Positions 29,591 to 38,580 of a stretch of DNA of 58,093 bases are shown here, in pieces. The stretch is from positions 1 to 58,093 of the forward strand of contig MWCI01000015.1 in the NCBI GenBank assembly GCA_002069965.1, read 5' to 3'. Under the pieces are notes generated by a model, which was given only the letters and a program-made list of their open reading frames with translations, was not told where the DNA came from and did no database searches. Position numbers and translations under genes: made by a program. Numbering within the stretch: the first letter of the stretch is position 1; each line of letters begins with the position of its first letter. Source of the DNA: Spirochaetes bacterium ADurb.Bin218 (GTDB taxonomy: Bacteria > Spirochaetota > UBA4802 > UBA5550).

Positions 29591-29615
29591 AGAATTCCTC
29601 CAGTTCTTACTATCA

Positions 29616-29645
29616 ATTATACCATCTTAGTACTATTCAAAACAA
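29616..29645 (-). promoter_or_regulatory. Promoter of the STAS gene
   Basis: On the minus strand TTGTTT (29640-29645), an 18-base spacer and consensus TATAAT (29616-29621), 26 bases before the GTG start. Confidence 0.5.
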
Positions 29646-29717
29646 GATAATATTATTAAAATGATAAAAAATTTCAATTTAAATTAAGTGTCAAAGAATA
29701 GTTTTGCAAAAAGTTTT

Positions 29718-31061
29718 TTATATGTCAACAAACAATTTGTCAATAAACTCTGAAAGATCAAGAAAATTATTAACCTCTTTCATTTCAGTGCAATATGCTC
29801 CATATAAAGAGGCTATGCTATCGCTCCAGTCCCATAGATGTTTTTTATCTGGATTAAGCCAGAATAGGTTTCTGCACCTTTCTTTTATTTTTTTGAAGGA
29901 TTCAATGCCGGGGTCGTTATCATTGTTTCTGGCGTCTCCAAGTACAAGCACAGAGGTCTTGCGTGTAAGAGCATCGCTGTATTCGGCAACAAACTGATTA
30001 AAACATCTGCCATAATTACTGCCCCAGCCATAGGTGAAATTTTCATCAGAAAACATGGAGTTTATTGCTCTTTCTGGATCCATCTCCCTGAAGAGATCAG
30101 TTATTTCTACCATATTGCTTATAAAAGCAAAGGTTCTTACCTTTGAAAAAAGACTCTGAAGGCTATAGGTCAAAAGTAGCATAAATCTTGAGTATTGATT
30201 TACAGAGCGGGAAACATCACACATAATTACCAATTGAGGCCTGTCAATTTTCTTGTTTTTATAAAAGAGTTTAAAGGGAACTCCGCCATATTGAAGGTTT
30301 GTCCTGAATGTTCGTTTTATATCTATACCGCCGTGTTTTACTCGTTTTTTTCTAAGAGATATTCTATTTTTTAGCTTCTGACCAAATCTTTTTACAAGCT
30401 CTCTCATTTCTTTTATTTCATCCGGTGTAAGCTGGTAGATGTATCTGTTGAGGAGGTAGTCTTCTCTGTTTTTTAATTCTTTTCCTATGCTTCTTTTTGT
30501 CTTTTTAAGAGATAACATTCCTCTTAAAAGCTCATCAATTCCCTGGCGTAAATTCTCCTGTCCGTCTTCTTCTGCCATACTTTGAAATGAAGAGGCAATG
30601 GAATTGTTGCTTTTAAATATGCTCATTCCACCTGCTCCTCCAGAAGAGGAAGGGAGCAATTCCTCTAAGAACATATTGAGAAGTTCCTCAGAGCTTCTTT
30701 CCATAACCAGATCCCCAAGGCTGTCAAGGAATTGATCAAGGAGATCGTTTAGTTCCTCAATAAGGTGAGGATTACTATTGGCAATAAGAGATGCAACTGC
30801 GCTTACATCAATATTATCAAATAATTTTTCCCTACCAGAAAAAAACTCATTAAAACATTTATCAAACACAGGAATATCTGTATAGTCTTTAACAAGAGTT
30901 GTTTTTAGTGCCTGACGAAATGAGACTTTGTCTGCTATGTCTATTTCTGGCAGTGCGGTAAAAAGGGATAAGACCTCATCAGCTGAGATGACAATATCAG
31001 CATCTCGTAAAACTTCGATAAAATCAAAAAGCTTGCGGTTTATGTAAGGTTGCTTTTCCAT
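29718..31061 (-). CDS. VWA-domain protein of the CoxE type, 447 aa
   Basis: A cytoplasmic protein with a C-terminal von Willebrand A domain (residues about 270-440) carrying the metal-binding motif D-V-S-R-S (DxSxS) and GWGSNYGRCFNQFV and VLVLGDARNND as later parts of the MIDAS. The N-terminal part is helical and charged, resembling CoxE-family proteins (ELVKRFGQKLKNRISLRKKRVKHGGIDIKRTFRTNLQYGGVPFKL). It is encoded four bases after a MoxR ATPase; MoxR-VWA pairs act as chaperone-like machines that insert cofactors or assemble complexes. No obvious client oxidase is nearby. Confidence 0.92.
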   Translation of the reverse strand: MEKQPYINRKLFDFIEVLRDADIVISADEVLSLFTALPEIDIADKVSFRQALKTTLVKDYTDIPVFDKCFNEFFSGREKLFDNIDVSAVASLIANSNPHLIEELNDLLDQFLDSLGDLVMERSSEELLNMFLEELLPSSSGGAGGMSIFKSNNSIASSFQSMAEEDGQENLRQGIDELLRGMLSLKKTKRSIGKELKNREDYLLNRYIYQLTPDEIKEMRELVKRFGQKLKNRISLRKKRVKHGGIDIKRTFRTNLQYGGVPFKLFYKNKKIDRPQLVIMCDVSRSVNQYSRFMLLLTYSLQSLFSKVRTFAFISNMVEITDLFREMDPERAINSMFSDENFTYGWGSNYGRCFNQFVAEYSDALTRKTSVLVLGDARNNDNDPGIESFKKIKERCRNLFWLNPDKKHLWDWSDSIASLYGAYCTEMKEVNNFLDLSEFIDKLFVDI

Positions 31062-31065
31062 AAAT

Positions 31066-31974
31066 TTAATTCAAAAAAATATCCTTTGAGTGTTTCATTG
31101 CAAGCTCAATATCCTTTTCGTATTTGAGTATAAAATTTAAGGTCTCTGTTGCTATTTTTGGATCGAGATCTTCATATCCAAGGATCACAAGAGCCTTTGC
31201 CCAATCCAGAGTTTCACTTATGCTTGGTTCTTTTTTAAGCTGAAGTTTTCTGATTCTGTGTACTGTTTCAACCACCTGGCGTGTTAACCTCTCACCACTT
31301 TCCGGAACCTTTAGACCTACTATTTTTTCTTCCAGTTCTATTGTTGGATAATCAATATAGAGATGTAGACATCGCCTCTTTAGGGCATCTGACATTTCCC
31401 TGGCGCTGTTTGATGTAAGTATTACAAAGGGTTTTACATCGGTTTTAAAGGTCCCTATCTCTGGTATGGTTACCTGGAAATCAGATAAAACCTCAAGCAA
31501 AAAGGCCTCAAACTCTGAGTCGGACTTATCAATCTCGTCTATAAGCAAAACAGATCTTTCATTTTTTGTGATAGACTTAAGAATTGGCCGTGGTATCAAA
31601 AATTTTTCTGAGAAGAAAACATCCTCTGCTGCAGTTAATTTGCTCACCGCGCCAGAAAGAGAGCTTTCGCTACCCATTATTTCTGATAATTTATCCTTTA
31701 GAATTTGAGTATAAAGCAACTGCTTTGCATATTCCCATTCATATAAGGCTTTGGATTCATCCAGGCCTTCATAGCATTGCATTCTTATTAGCTCAATATT
31801 TAGTGCTGAGGCAATACATTTTGCAAGCTCAGTTTTACCTACACCAGCAGGGCCTTCTACTAAAACTGGCTTTTCAAGCTTTAGCGCAAGGTAAACAGTT
31901 GTGGCTATTTCCTTTGATGCTATATATTTCTGCTCCTCAAGCTTTTTGATTGTTTCTTCAACACTGGCAAACAT
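31066..31974 (-). CDS. MoxR-family AAA+ ATPase
   Basis: 302 aa, the normal length. Walker A is GPAGVGKTELAKCIA near residue 40, Walker B is SVLLIDEIDKSDSEFEAFLLEVL, and sensor 1 is FVILTSNSAREMSDALKRRCLHLYIDYP with the arginine finger. The C-terminal lid domain follows. MoxR ATPases work with VWA proteins, here the next gene. A possible client is the acyl-CoA-dehydrogenase-like protein encoded immediately upstream in the same direction (27-base gap), but that is inference. Confidence 0.94.
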   Translation of the reverse strand: MFASVEETIKKLEEQKYIASKEIATTVYLALKLEKPVLVEGPAGVGKTELAKCIASALNIELIRMQCYEGLDESKALYEWEYAKQLLYTQILKDKLSEIMGSESSLSGAVSKLTAAEDVFFSEKFLIPRPILKSITKNERSVLLIDEIDKSDSEFEAFLLEVLSDFQVTIPEIGTFKTDVKPFVILTSNSAREMSDALKRRCLHLYIDYPTIELEEKIVGLKVPESGERLTRQVVETVHRIRKLQLKKEPSISETLDWAKALVILGYEDLDPKIATETLNFILKYEKDIELAMKHSKDIFLN

Positions 31975-32001
31975 AGTTTCTCCTTTTTAAGTTTAGACAG
32001 A

Positions 32002-32946
32002 TTACCTGAGGCTATCAAATAGAGAGAGGTCCGCCAGCCGCAGATGTTCACTCTCAATGAATCTGTCGTAGTTTTCCATATATTTTGATTTGAATTTTTC
32101 TGCAGAATTTAAAATTCTCTCTAAGTTTAGATTTACCGTTTCTACTCTTTCTCCATATACTGCTTCATTTATTTGCTTGGATGCAGAGGCAGATTGAATT
32201 TCCAGCATGGAGCTCAGTTCGTTATCTGTAACAACAGAAATTTCTTTTGAGGCAAAGAGTCTGTTAACATAGATAAGAAAAGATATAAAGGATTCGCAGA
32301 TTAAAGCTCTTTCTATTATTCCCCATCTTTTTAAACTTCTCCTGAGCAGCTCAGGTTTTATGTCTGGAATAAACTCTCTTGAGGTATTGAAATTATCAAG
32401 TCTTAGCTTTGAATGATTAACGCTTTTAAATATTTTAAGGTTGAGATCCTCAAGATTAGTTTCAATATCTGATCTGGATATGAATATAATTGAGCTAACT
32501 TTTTCTTCTTTCTCTTTTCTTGAAGTGGCCATTATTATGTCAGCATTCTTGCCAGCTGTGATGAATTTTTTTTCTCCTTTCAAAGAGAGGATGCAATCGC
32601 TTTCAGTAAATGTTACAGGGTTTTTTGGGTCTTCTGAATGAGCAAGGGCAATTATTGAATTGTTATTGATTCCTGTAATCATCTCTGAAAGTTTAGATGA
32701 TAGCTGACTGTTAAGAGATATGTCTTTGATTATTGGACGAACAAGTGCTGTCTGGACTATCCATAGTACTGCAAGGCCAAGGTCTCCTGTTTCTCTAACT
32801 ATAAGCACAGATGGCCGAGTCGTCCTATATTGAGATATTTCCGGACGGAACTGATTGGAAAGTTTTATCCATAGATCTCTTTGCATGGAGAGATCCTGAG
32901 TTCTTTTGCAGTAAGTGGAGTTGATCTGTCCAATAAGCTCTTTCAT
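32002..32946 (-). CDS. Divergent acyl-CoA-dehydrogenase-like protein, 314 aa
   Basis: The middle of the protein follows the beta domain of acyl-CoA dehydrogenases: IALAHSEDPKNPVTFTESDCILSLKGEKKFITAGKNADIIMATSRKE, then SSIIFISRSDIE, then KIFKSVNHSKLRLDNFNTSREFIPD. These correspond to the LNGEKxFITNGxxAD and LxFDxVxVP landmarks. An all-helical domain follows. It is shorter than true ACADs (about 380 aa) with a reduced N-terminal domain and no recognisable catalytic glutamate, so it may not be an active dehydrogenase. It has its own promoter and precedes the moxR and VWA genes. Confidence 0.6.
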   Translation of the reverse strand: MKELIGQINSTYCKRTQDLSMQRDLWIKLSNQFRPEISQYRTTRPSVLIVRETGDLGLAVLWIVQTALVRPIIKDISLNSQLSSKLSEMITGINNNSIIALAHSEDPKNPVTFTESDCILSLKGEKKFITAGKNADIIMATSRKEKEEKVSSIIFISRSDIETNLEDLNLKIFKSVNHSKLRLDNFNTSREFIPDIKPELLRRSLKRWGIIERALICESFISFLIYVNRLFASKEISVVTDNELSSMLEIQSASASKQINEAVYGERVETVNLNLERILNSAEKFKSKYMENYDRFIESEHLRLADLSLFDSLR

Positions 32947-33002
32947 GGGGCATCCCTTTTGCTATATATATTTTAAGGAGTTTTAACAAACCAGCTATAG
33001 CT

Positions 33003-33031
33003 ATTAAATAAAATTTCAATTATTACGTCAA
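33003..33031 (-). promoter_or_regulatory. Promoter of the ACAD-like/MoxR/VWA operon
   Basis: On the minus strand TTGACG (33026-33031), a 17-base spacer and TTTAAT (33003-33008), in the gap before the ACAD-like gene. Confidence 0.55.
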
Positions 33032-33044
33032 GAAATGTTTGATT

Positions 33045-34379
33045 TTATCGAACTCGTCTTCTCTGGGTATAGCACTTTTCATACCAACCTGCGTTGGCTC
33101 CAAATTTAAAGGAGTACCTGTCATTTTCAAAGCCGCTCAGTCCCATCTCTATTCTTATTCTCTCAAGAAAGGGGACAAGTATATGAATGCCTCCATAAAA
33201 AGAGTTGTAGTATGTTCCTTCCCTGAAGCTATCATTTTTCATCCAGTGAAGGCAATTGTCCATCCCAGTTACAATTTGTAATCCATAGTATCCATTGAAG
33301 CCCCATAAGGAAATTTGTCTGTTTGTAAACAGTTCATATCTATATTCAAAGGTCCACAGAGCTTCATGCTGGGCTGCCATAGATGGGTCAGGCTCATAAA
33401 CTCTCAGGGAGTTTACTCCTCCTGCATGATATAGTTCATATCCAGGGACATCCCCTGGTCTGTAGCGTGCAAGGATATTCCCGTGAAAGATATGGCTTTT
33501 CCCGGCAGGGATATATCCTCTGAAATCGAAAACATACTCCTTAAAATCACTATCCCCTCCCAGAGGCTTACCATAAAGAGAGGCCTTGTATTCATTATAA
33601 AAACCTCTGTGGGGATTCATTTCTCTTTCCCTTGTATCTATTGCAAAGCCTGCACCTAAGGATGGTAAATAATCCCATTTGCCTTTTCCATAAAACATTG
33701 GGACATCAACCTGAGGTGGTGTAAAAAAAGGGTGCTCATTGTCGTGCTTTACAAAAAAGGCTGAGGATGAAACAATCAACTTGAATGTTTTGTTTATTTT
33801 AACAAAAGAGTTTAACTCATTATAAAGAGACTGCTCGTTATAGATTTTAAGAGAGTTGTAAGATTCAAAGTAGTTTATTGTAAGCTCCAGCGATAAGGGC
33901 AATTTTTTTAATTCAGGGATCTTTGTGTAGCTTGTAAATTCCTTTGCCTTCATAAAATCAGGAATTACTGTATATCTGCTCAATAGCTCTTCCCTTATGC
34001 CAAGACCCGCTATATTTGTAAAAGTTACACCTGGCCCAATAAGAAGACCATCCTGGTCGGTCCTTTTCATGGCAGGAAATATTATAAAATAGGGTAGTTC
34101 TTTATAGCAATATTTGAGGTTTGTGCCATCGGGGCATTTTTCTATTGTAAGATCAACTCCTGCAAATATATCAAGATCCATCAGCGCGTCTTTTTCTTCA
34201 AGCCACTTCTGTTCACTAAATTCGCAGCCTTCTTTATTTTGAAGTTTGCAGCGAACTGTTTCCTCTTGAGTATTAATAAGGCCAGAATGTTCTATCTTGA
34301 GAATTTTATCTGCAGGCAATAACTCCACAGTGAATATGAAAAGCAAGGTTACAGAGATGAAGCTAAATCTTTTCATCAA
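33045..34379 (-). CDS. Outer-membrane beta-barrel protein, Omp85/surface-antigen type
   Basis: A 444-aa precursor with signal peptide MMKRFSFISVTLLFIFTVELLPA. Residues about 25-105 form one POTRA-like domain (KILKIEHSGLINTQEETV … EKDALMDLDIFAGVDLTIEKCPDGTNLKYCYKELPYF). The rest is a 16-strand-like barrel of alternating aromatic strands. The segment GGVNSLRVYEPDPSMAAQHEALWTFEYRYELF matches the conserved VRG-type loop region of Omp85 proteins with the G-G-x-x-S-L-R pattern. With a single POTRA it is closer to the short patatin-like or surface-antigen relatives than to BamA. Its start abuts the stop of the DUF3124 lipoprotein gene. Confidence 0.85.
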   Translation of the reverse strand: MMKRFSFISVTLLFIFTVELLPADKILKIEHSGLINTQEETVRCKLQNKEGCEFSEQKWLEEKDALMDLDIFAGVDLTIEKCPDGTNLKYCYKELPYFIIFPAMKRTDQDGLLIGPGVTFTNIAGLGIREELLSRYTVIPDFMKAKEFTSYTKIPELKKLPLSLELTINYFESYNSLKIYNEQSLYNELNSFVKINKTFKLIVSSSAFFVKHDNEHPFFTPPQVDVPMFYGKGKWDYLPSLGAGFAIDTREREMNPHRGFYNEYKASLYGKPLGGDSDFKEYVFDFRGYIPAGKSHIFHGNILARYRPGDVPGYELYHAGGVNSLRVYEPDPSMAAQHEALWTFEYRYELFTNRQISLWGFNGYYGLQIVTGMDNCLHWMKNDSFREGTYYNSFYGGIHILVPFLERIRIEMGLSGFENDRYSFKFGANAGWYEKCYTQRRRVR

Positions 34380-34922
34380 TTACTTTATTTTTTTTATCAC
34401 TCTGCCATTTTCAGTAAATGATAGTCCAACACCCTGCCTGATGCTTATCATCACAGCCTCTACAATTGGTGAGATAGCATTTGTTTTTGAGATCCATTGA
34501 ACTATAAAGTTTGCCCCAATCCCGCCAGTGGTATCATCCTCTGCAATTACAAGATCCAGTGTTTCCAGTGGCTTGACTCTAACAGGCATTTTTAAGAATT
34601 TTTTCACATTTTCACCTTTTGAGTTATTGTAATTGATTTCCCTGATAAATATTTCGTTAATAGGATCTATGTTTCTTATGCTCAGAGTTACTGTGAGGTT
34701 ATATACCTTGGTATCATCTCTAAAATATATACTGGAATATACTGGGACGTAAATAATTTCACCACTTGCTATTTCGCTTTCTAAGATATCGCTTTTAAGC
34801 TCATGGGATGTAATTTTCTGACTGTTGAGTTTTGCAAAGAATTCTTTTCCTTCAGTGTCACCCCCTGTGTTGCAGGAATATAGGAATAGTATAAGTGGAA
34901 TTATAGCTATAAACTTTTTCAT
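34380..34922 (-). CDS. DUF3124-family lipoprotein
   Basis: The start is set at the ATG at 34922, with a GGAG site, rather than at the longer upstream frame, because this gives a clean lipoprotein signal MKKFIAIIPLILFLYSC with lipid-modified Cys17. The L-Y-S-C lipobox, with Tyr before the small residue, is a relaxed form. The mature domain matches DUF3124: IIYVPVYSSIYFRDDTKVYNLTVTLSIRNIDPINEIFIREINYNNSKGENVKKF, then VIAEDDTTGGIGANFIVQW, then PIVEAVMISIRQGVGLSFTENGRVI. Function unknown. It directly precedes the Omp85-like gene, so the two are likely one envelope unit. Confidence 0.88.
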   Translation of the reverse strand: MKKFIAIIPLILFLYSCNTGGDTEGKEFFAKLNSQKITSHELKSDILESEIASGEIIYVPVYSSIYFRDDTKVYNLTVTLSIRNIDPINEIFIREINYNNSKGENVKKFLKMPVRVKPLETLDLVIAEDDTTGGIGANFIVQWISKTNAISPIVEAVMISIRQGVGLSFTENGRVIKKIK

Positions 34923-35001
34923 AAAGATTTCTCCGTAATTTAAGCATTGTTTAAGGTGATCCTGAAATGGAAATAATTGCAAGTCAAATTTAATAGCAGT
35001 G

Positions 35002-35029
35002 ACTCAGCCAGAAAGAAATCTGGCTGAGT
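35002..35029 (-). terminator. Strong hairpin after argG, probable terminator
   Basis: ACTCAGCCAGA (35002-35012) pairs perfectly with TCTGGCTGAGT (35019-35029) across a six-base loop, 10 bases beyond the argG stop codon. The downstream side in the minus direction lacks a strict U-run (it reads CACTGCTATTAAATTT), so termination may be incomplete and the lipoprotein genes could be partly read through. Confidence 0.6.
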
Positions 35030-35038
35030 GGGTTATTT

Positions 35039-36244
35039 TTATTTTTTATCTTTTCTAAGCGTTGCTTCGACTTTGATTGGCAATCCATAGAGGTTAAGGA
35101 ATCCAGTGGCATCTTTTTGATCGTAAAGAGCACTCGCATCAAATGTTGCAATATCTGGCTCATAGAGAGTATAGTCAGATTTACGGCCAACAACTATGCA
35201 GTTACCCTTATAAAGCTTGAGTTTTACCACTCCACTTACATATTCTTGAGTTTTGTTAATTAGAGCATCCAGAGCCTCACGCTTTCTGGTAAACCATAGC
35301 CCATTATAAATAAGCCTTGCATATTCATTGGCAAGGTTGTCTTTAAAATGCTGAGTATCTCTATCAAGTGTTATAGACTCAAGATCTCTGTGAGCTGTCA
35401 TTAAAACAGTGCCAGCAGGTGTTTCGTATACCCCACGGGATTTAATTCCAACAAGTCTGTTTTCTACTATATCAATTCTTCCAATGCCATTTTCACCTGC
35501 AATTTTATTTAAAGTTTTCATAAGGGCAACTGGTTTCATCTTCTTGCCATTGATTGCCACAGGCTCACCTTTTTTAAACTCTATCTCAATGTATGTAGGC
35601 TTATCAGGTGCTGCCTCAGGGGATTTGGTGAGAATAAACATATCCTCATCTGGCTCTCTGTATGGGTCTTCCAGAATTCCTCCTTCATAAGATATGTGGA
35701 GTATGTTACGATCCATGCTATAGGGTTTATCCTTTGTAACAGGTAGCGCAATGCCATGTTTTTCTGCGTAGTCAAAGAGCTTTGAACGTGAATCAAGTTC
35801 CCACTCCCTCCATGGGGCAATTATCTTTAGATCTGGAGCGAGAGCCTTAAAGGCCATCTCAAATCTCACCTGATCATTTCCTTTGCCTGTTGCTCCATGG
35901 CAAAGAGCATCAGCGCCTTCAAGTCTTGCAATCTCCACCTGTTTTTTTGCTATTACTGGCCGAGCCAGAGATGTGCCAAGAAGATATCTATCCTCATAGA
36001 TAGCATTGGCTTTAATAGCTTGAAATATATAATTTTTTACAAAATCTTCAGTGAGATCCTCAATATAGCATTTTGATGCTCCTGTTTTGATGGCCTTTGC
36101 CTCAAGACCATCAAGTTCCTCTTCCTGGCCAATATTTGCAGAGTATGCAATTACCTCACACCTGTAAGTTTCTTTGAGCCACTTTAGAATCACAGAAGTA
36201 TCAAGTCCACCTGAATAAGCAAGAACCACTTTCTTGATTTTCAT
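35039..36244 (-). CDS. argG: Argininosuccinate synthase
   Basis: Condenses citrulline with aspartate using ATP in arginine synthesis. 401 aa, standard length. The ATP-binding motif is [21 protein letters not shown], followed by [25 protein letters not shown] (here [15 protein letters not shown]), [30 protein letters not shown] and the C-terminal YDLKDATGF-like region. The start has a good AAGGAG site. It is third in an argD-argF-argG run on the minus strand; argH is not in this window. Confidence 0.97.
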   Translation of the reverse strand: MKIKKVVLAYSGGLDTSVILKWLKETYRCEVIAYSANIGQEEELDGLEAKAIKTGASKCYIEDLTEDFVKNYIFQAIKANAIYEDRYLLGTSLARPVIAKKQVEIARLEGADALCHGATGKGNDQVRFEMAFKALAPDLKIIAPWREWELDSRSKLFDYAEKHGIALPVTKDKPYSMDRNILHISYEGGILEDPYREPDEDMFILTKSPEAAPDKPTYIEIEFKKGEPVAINGKKMKPVALMKTLNKIAGENGIGRIDIVENRLVGIKSRGVYETPAGTVLMTAHRDLESITLDRDTQHFKDNLANEYARLIYNGLWFTRKREALDALINKTQEYVSGVVKLKLYKGNCIVVGRKSDYTLYEPDIATFDASALYDQKDATGFLNLYGLPIKVEATLRKDKK

Positions 36245-36261
36245 AATTTCTCCTTAAAAAA

Positions 36262-37206
36262 TTATTTTCTGGCCATTAAGGCGCACATAATTGCCTTCTG
36301 GCAGTGAAGTCTGTTTTCTGCCTCGTCAAATACAATTGAGTTAGGTCCGTCCATAACCTCATCAGTTATTTCTTCGCCTCTGTGTGCAGGGAGACAATGA
36401 AGAACCTTGGCATCTTTGCCAGTCTTTTTTATGAGGTTGTTATCAATTCTGTATTTTGCAAAGGCTTTTCGTTTTTTGAGTGAGTCCTTTTCCTGACCCA
36501 TGCTGACCCATACATCTGTGTAAAGATAGTCAGCTCCATCAACAGCCATATCAATATTATTGGTTATGGTTATCTTCGCATTGGATTGAGTAGCAATCTT
36601 ATAGGCCTTTTCTACTATAGAGTACTCTGGCTCAAATCCCTTTGGAGAGGCTATGGCAATTTCGCATCCAATTATGGCTGCGCCAATTAAAAGGGAGTTT
36701 GCAACATTGTTCCCGTCGCCAATATATGTGAGTTTAATGGAGGTAATATCTTTTTCCCTTTCATAGATTGTAAAGTAGTCTGCAAGAGCCTGACAGGGAT
36801 GAAATGAATCCGAAAGTCCATTGATAACAGGGATATCTGCCCATTTTGCAAGCTCTTCTACCTTGTCATGTCCAAAGGTTCGTATCATTATACCGTCGTT
36901 GTATCTTGAAAGAACTCTTGCGGTATCAGCAATGGTTTCGCCTCTGCCAAGTTGGATTTCACTGCTGCTTAAAAATAAAGCATGTCCTCCAAGCTGAAGC
37001 ATCCCGGTTTCAAAGGAAACCCTTGTGCGCGTTGAGTTTTTTTCAAAAATCATTGCAAGGGTTTTATTTTCAAGAATTTTGCTAAACTTTCCTTTTTTGA
37101 CATCCCTTTTCAGTTTTGCAGAGAATTCAAAGAGATCAAATATTTCCTTTTTAGAGAAATCAGCAAGTGTTAAAAAGTCATTACTATTTAGCTGAGGTAT
37201 TTTCAT
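36262..37206 (-). CDS. argF: Ornithine carbamoyltransferase
   Basis: Makes citrulline from ornithine and carbamoyl phosphate. 314 aa, standard length. The carbamoyl-phosphate motif is FEKNSTRTRVSFETGMLQLGGHALFLS (S-T-R-T-R), followed by DGIMIRTFGHDKVEELAKWADIPVINGLSDSFHPCQALADYFTI and the ornithine-side HCLPAHRGEEITDEVMDG motif. Its 5' end overlaps argD by 23 bases, so translation of the two is likely coupled; argG follows after 17 bases. Confidence 0.97.
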   Translation of the reverse strand: MKIPQLNSNDFLTLADFSKKEIFDLFEFSAKLKRDVKKGKFSKILENKTLAMIFEKNSTRTRVSFETGMLQLGGHALFLSSSEIQLGRGETIADTARVLSRYNDGIMIRTFGHDKVEELAKWADIPVINGLSDSFHPCQALADYFTIYEREKDITSIKLTYIGDGNNVANSLLIGAAIIGCEIAIASPKGFEPEYSIVEKAYKIATQSNAKITITNNIDMAVDGADYLYTDVWVSMGQEKDSLKKRKAFAKYRIDNNLIKKTGKDAKVLHCLPAHRGEEITDEVMDGPNSIVFDEAENRLHCQKAIMCALMARK

Positions 37207-38428
37207 AAACCTCTCCTCTTTTTAAAATTATTTTTTCAAGAATATTCATTCCCTCTTCCAGCGCCTTCATGTCAATGGTTAGAGAAGGCATAATTCGTAT
37301 AACATTGCCTGCTGTGCAGTTAATTACAAGATAGTTTTCAAGGGCCTCTCTGACAATGGAGTAGCCTTCCTCCGGTAGCTCAATTCCTATAAGAAGTCCC
37401 ATGCCTCTGATGTTTTTTACATAATTAGTTTTTTGTTTTATTTTTTTGAGTCTGTCAAAAATATATTCAGAGGCCTCACATACATGAGCAGAGAACTGTT
37501 TCTTTTTAATTTCTTTTAAAACAGCTATTGCAGCAGCACAGGCAAGATGATTGCCACCAAATGTAGTTCCGTGAGTTCCCTTTGGTAAATAGTCCGATAA
37601 GAATTTTTTTGCATGCATTGCACCAATTGGGACACCGCCAGCAAGGCCTTTTGCAAGTGTCAAGATATCCGGGGTTATGGAATAATGCTGGTGGACAAAG
37701 GCTTTACCAGTTCTTCCAATACCGGTTTGAACTTCATCTATTATTGTGAGCACTCCATTGTGATTGCATATATCGAAGACCTCACGGACAAAGTCCTGAT
37801 CTGCAACGTTAATTCCACCTTCTCCTTGAATGAGTTCAAGCATTACAGCAGCTATATATTTTGAGTTTTTCATTATTTTCCGGAAAGCCTTTTTATCATT
37901 ATAAGGCGCATAAATAAATCCAGGGACAAGGGGTCCAAAGCCATCGTGTATTTTTGACTGAGCAGTTGCGGACATGGAACCAAATGTTCTTCCATGAAAA
38001 GAGCCTGTAAAGGTCACTATATTAAATTTTTTTTTGTGAAAGCTCAGACCATGTCTCCTTGCAAGCTTTATGGCAGCCTCATTGGCCTCTGTCCCGCTAT
38101 TTACAAAAAGGGTTTTGCCAGGGAATGCAGTTTCTGATATAAGCTTAGCTGCTTCTATTTGTTCTGGATTTAAAAACCAGTTTGATGAGTGAATTATTCT
38201 GTCAATCTGCATATGTAATGCCTTCTGGTAAGAAGGAAACATATGACCAAGAGAAGAGACAGCTATGCCAGAAAGTAAATCTACATATTTTTTGTTATCC
38301 TGATCATAAAGATAGGAACCATCACCTTTGATAAAGGCAACGGGCAATCGGTCTCCATAATTTTGAAACAGATATTCTTTGTCTTCTTCTATGAGTTTGG
38401 CAAGTTTTTGTGACATTTTAGCACTCAC
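37184..38428 (-). CDS. argD: Acetylornithine aminotransferase
   Basis: PLP-dependent transaminase of arginine synthesis, 414 aa. Landmarks are VNSGTEANEAAIKLARRHG, TFTGSFHGRTFGSMSATAQ, GEGGINVADQDFV, the PLP-lysine region TIIDEVQTGIGRTGKAFVHQHYSITPDILTLAKGLAGGVPIGAM, and GTHGTTFGGNHLACAAAIAVL. The start is either GTG at 38428 or the ATG at 38416; the nearest AAGGAG is unusually far upstream (about 16 bases before the GTG). The leader upstream holds a TTGACA box at 38535-38540 and a 7-bp hairpin, so the gene is probably transcribed separately from rsmI. Confidence 0.95.
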   Translation of the reverse strand: MSAKMSQKLAKLIEEDKEYLFQNYGDRLPVAFIKGDGSYLYDQDNKKYVDLLSGIAVSSLGHMFPSYQKALHMQIDRIIHSSNWFLNPEQIEAAKLISETAFPGKTLFVNSGTEANEAAIKLARRHGLSFHKKKFNIVTFTGSFHGRTFGSMSATAQSKIHDGFGPLVPGFIYAPYNDKKAFRKIMKNSKYIAAVMLELIQGEGGINVADQDFVREVFDICNHNGVLTIIDEVQTGIGRTGKAFVHQHYSITPDILTLAKGLAGGVPIGAMHAKKFLSDYLPKGTHGTTFGGNHLACAAAIAVLKEIKKKQFSAHVCEASEYIFDRLKKIKQKTNYVKNIRGMGLLIGIELPEEGYSIVREALENYLVINCTAGNVIRIMPSLTIDMKALEEGMNILEKIILKRGEVYENTSAK

Positions 38429-38474
38429 TTTTGTTTAAAATTATCTCCTTTTTTGTGGAGTGGTGATTTCTGAT

Positions 38475-38502
38475 TGCAGGTAATGAAATTGCAACACCTG
38501 CA
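38475..38502 (-). promoter_or_regulatory. Leader hairpin upstream of argD
   Basis: TGCAGGT (38475-38481) pairs with ACCTGCA (38496-38502) with a 14-base loop. It lies between the TTGACA-like box and the argD ribosome-binding region. It is not a recognised ARG-box operator, and any role in arginine control is inference. Confidence 0.35.
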
Positions 38503-38555
38503 GAGAAAATAAAAAATTATCATTATAATTTAGTTGTCAATTAATAAAACAAAAA

Positions 38556-38580
38556 AGAATAAAAGTTTTACTTTCATTCT
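38556..38580 (-). terminator. Weak AT-rich terminator overlapping the rsmI stop codon
   Basis: AGAATAAAAGT (38556-38566) pairs with ACTTTCATTCT (38570-38580), allowing one G-U pair, and the minus strand continues into a run of T residues. The stem is AT-rich, so the call is tentative. Confidence 0.4.
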
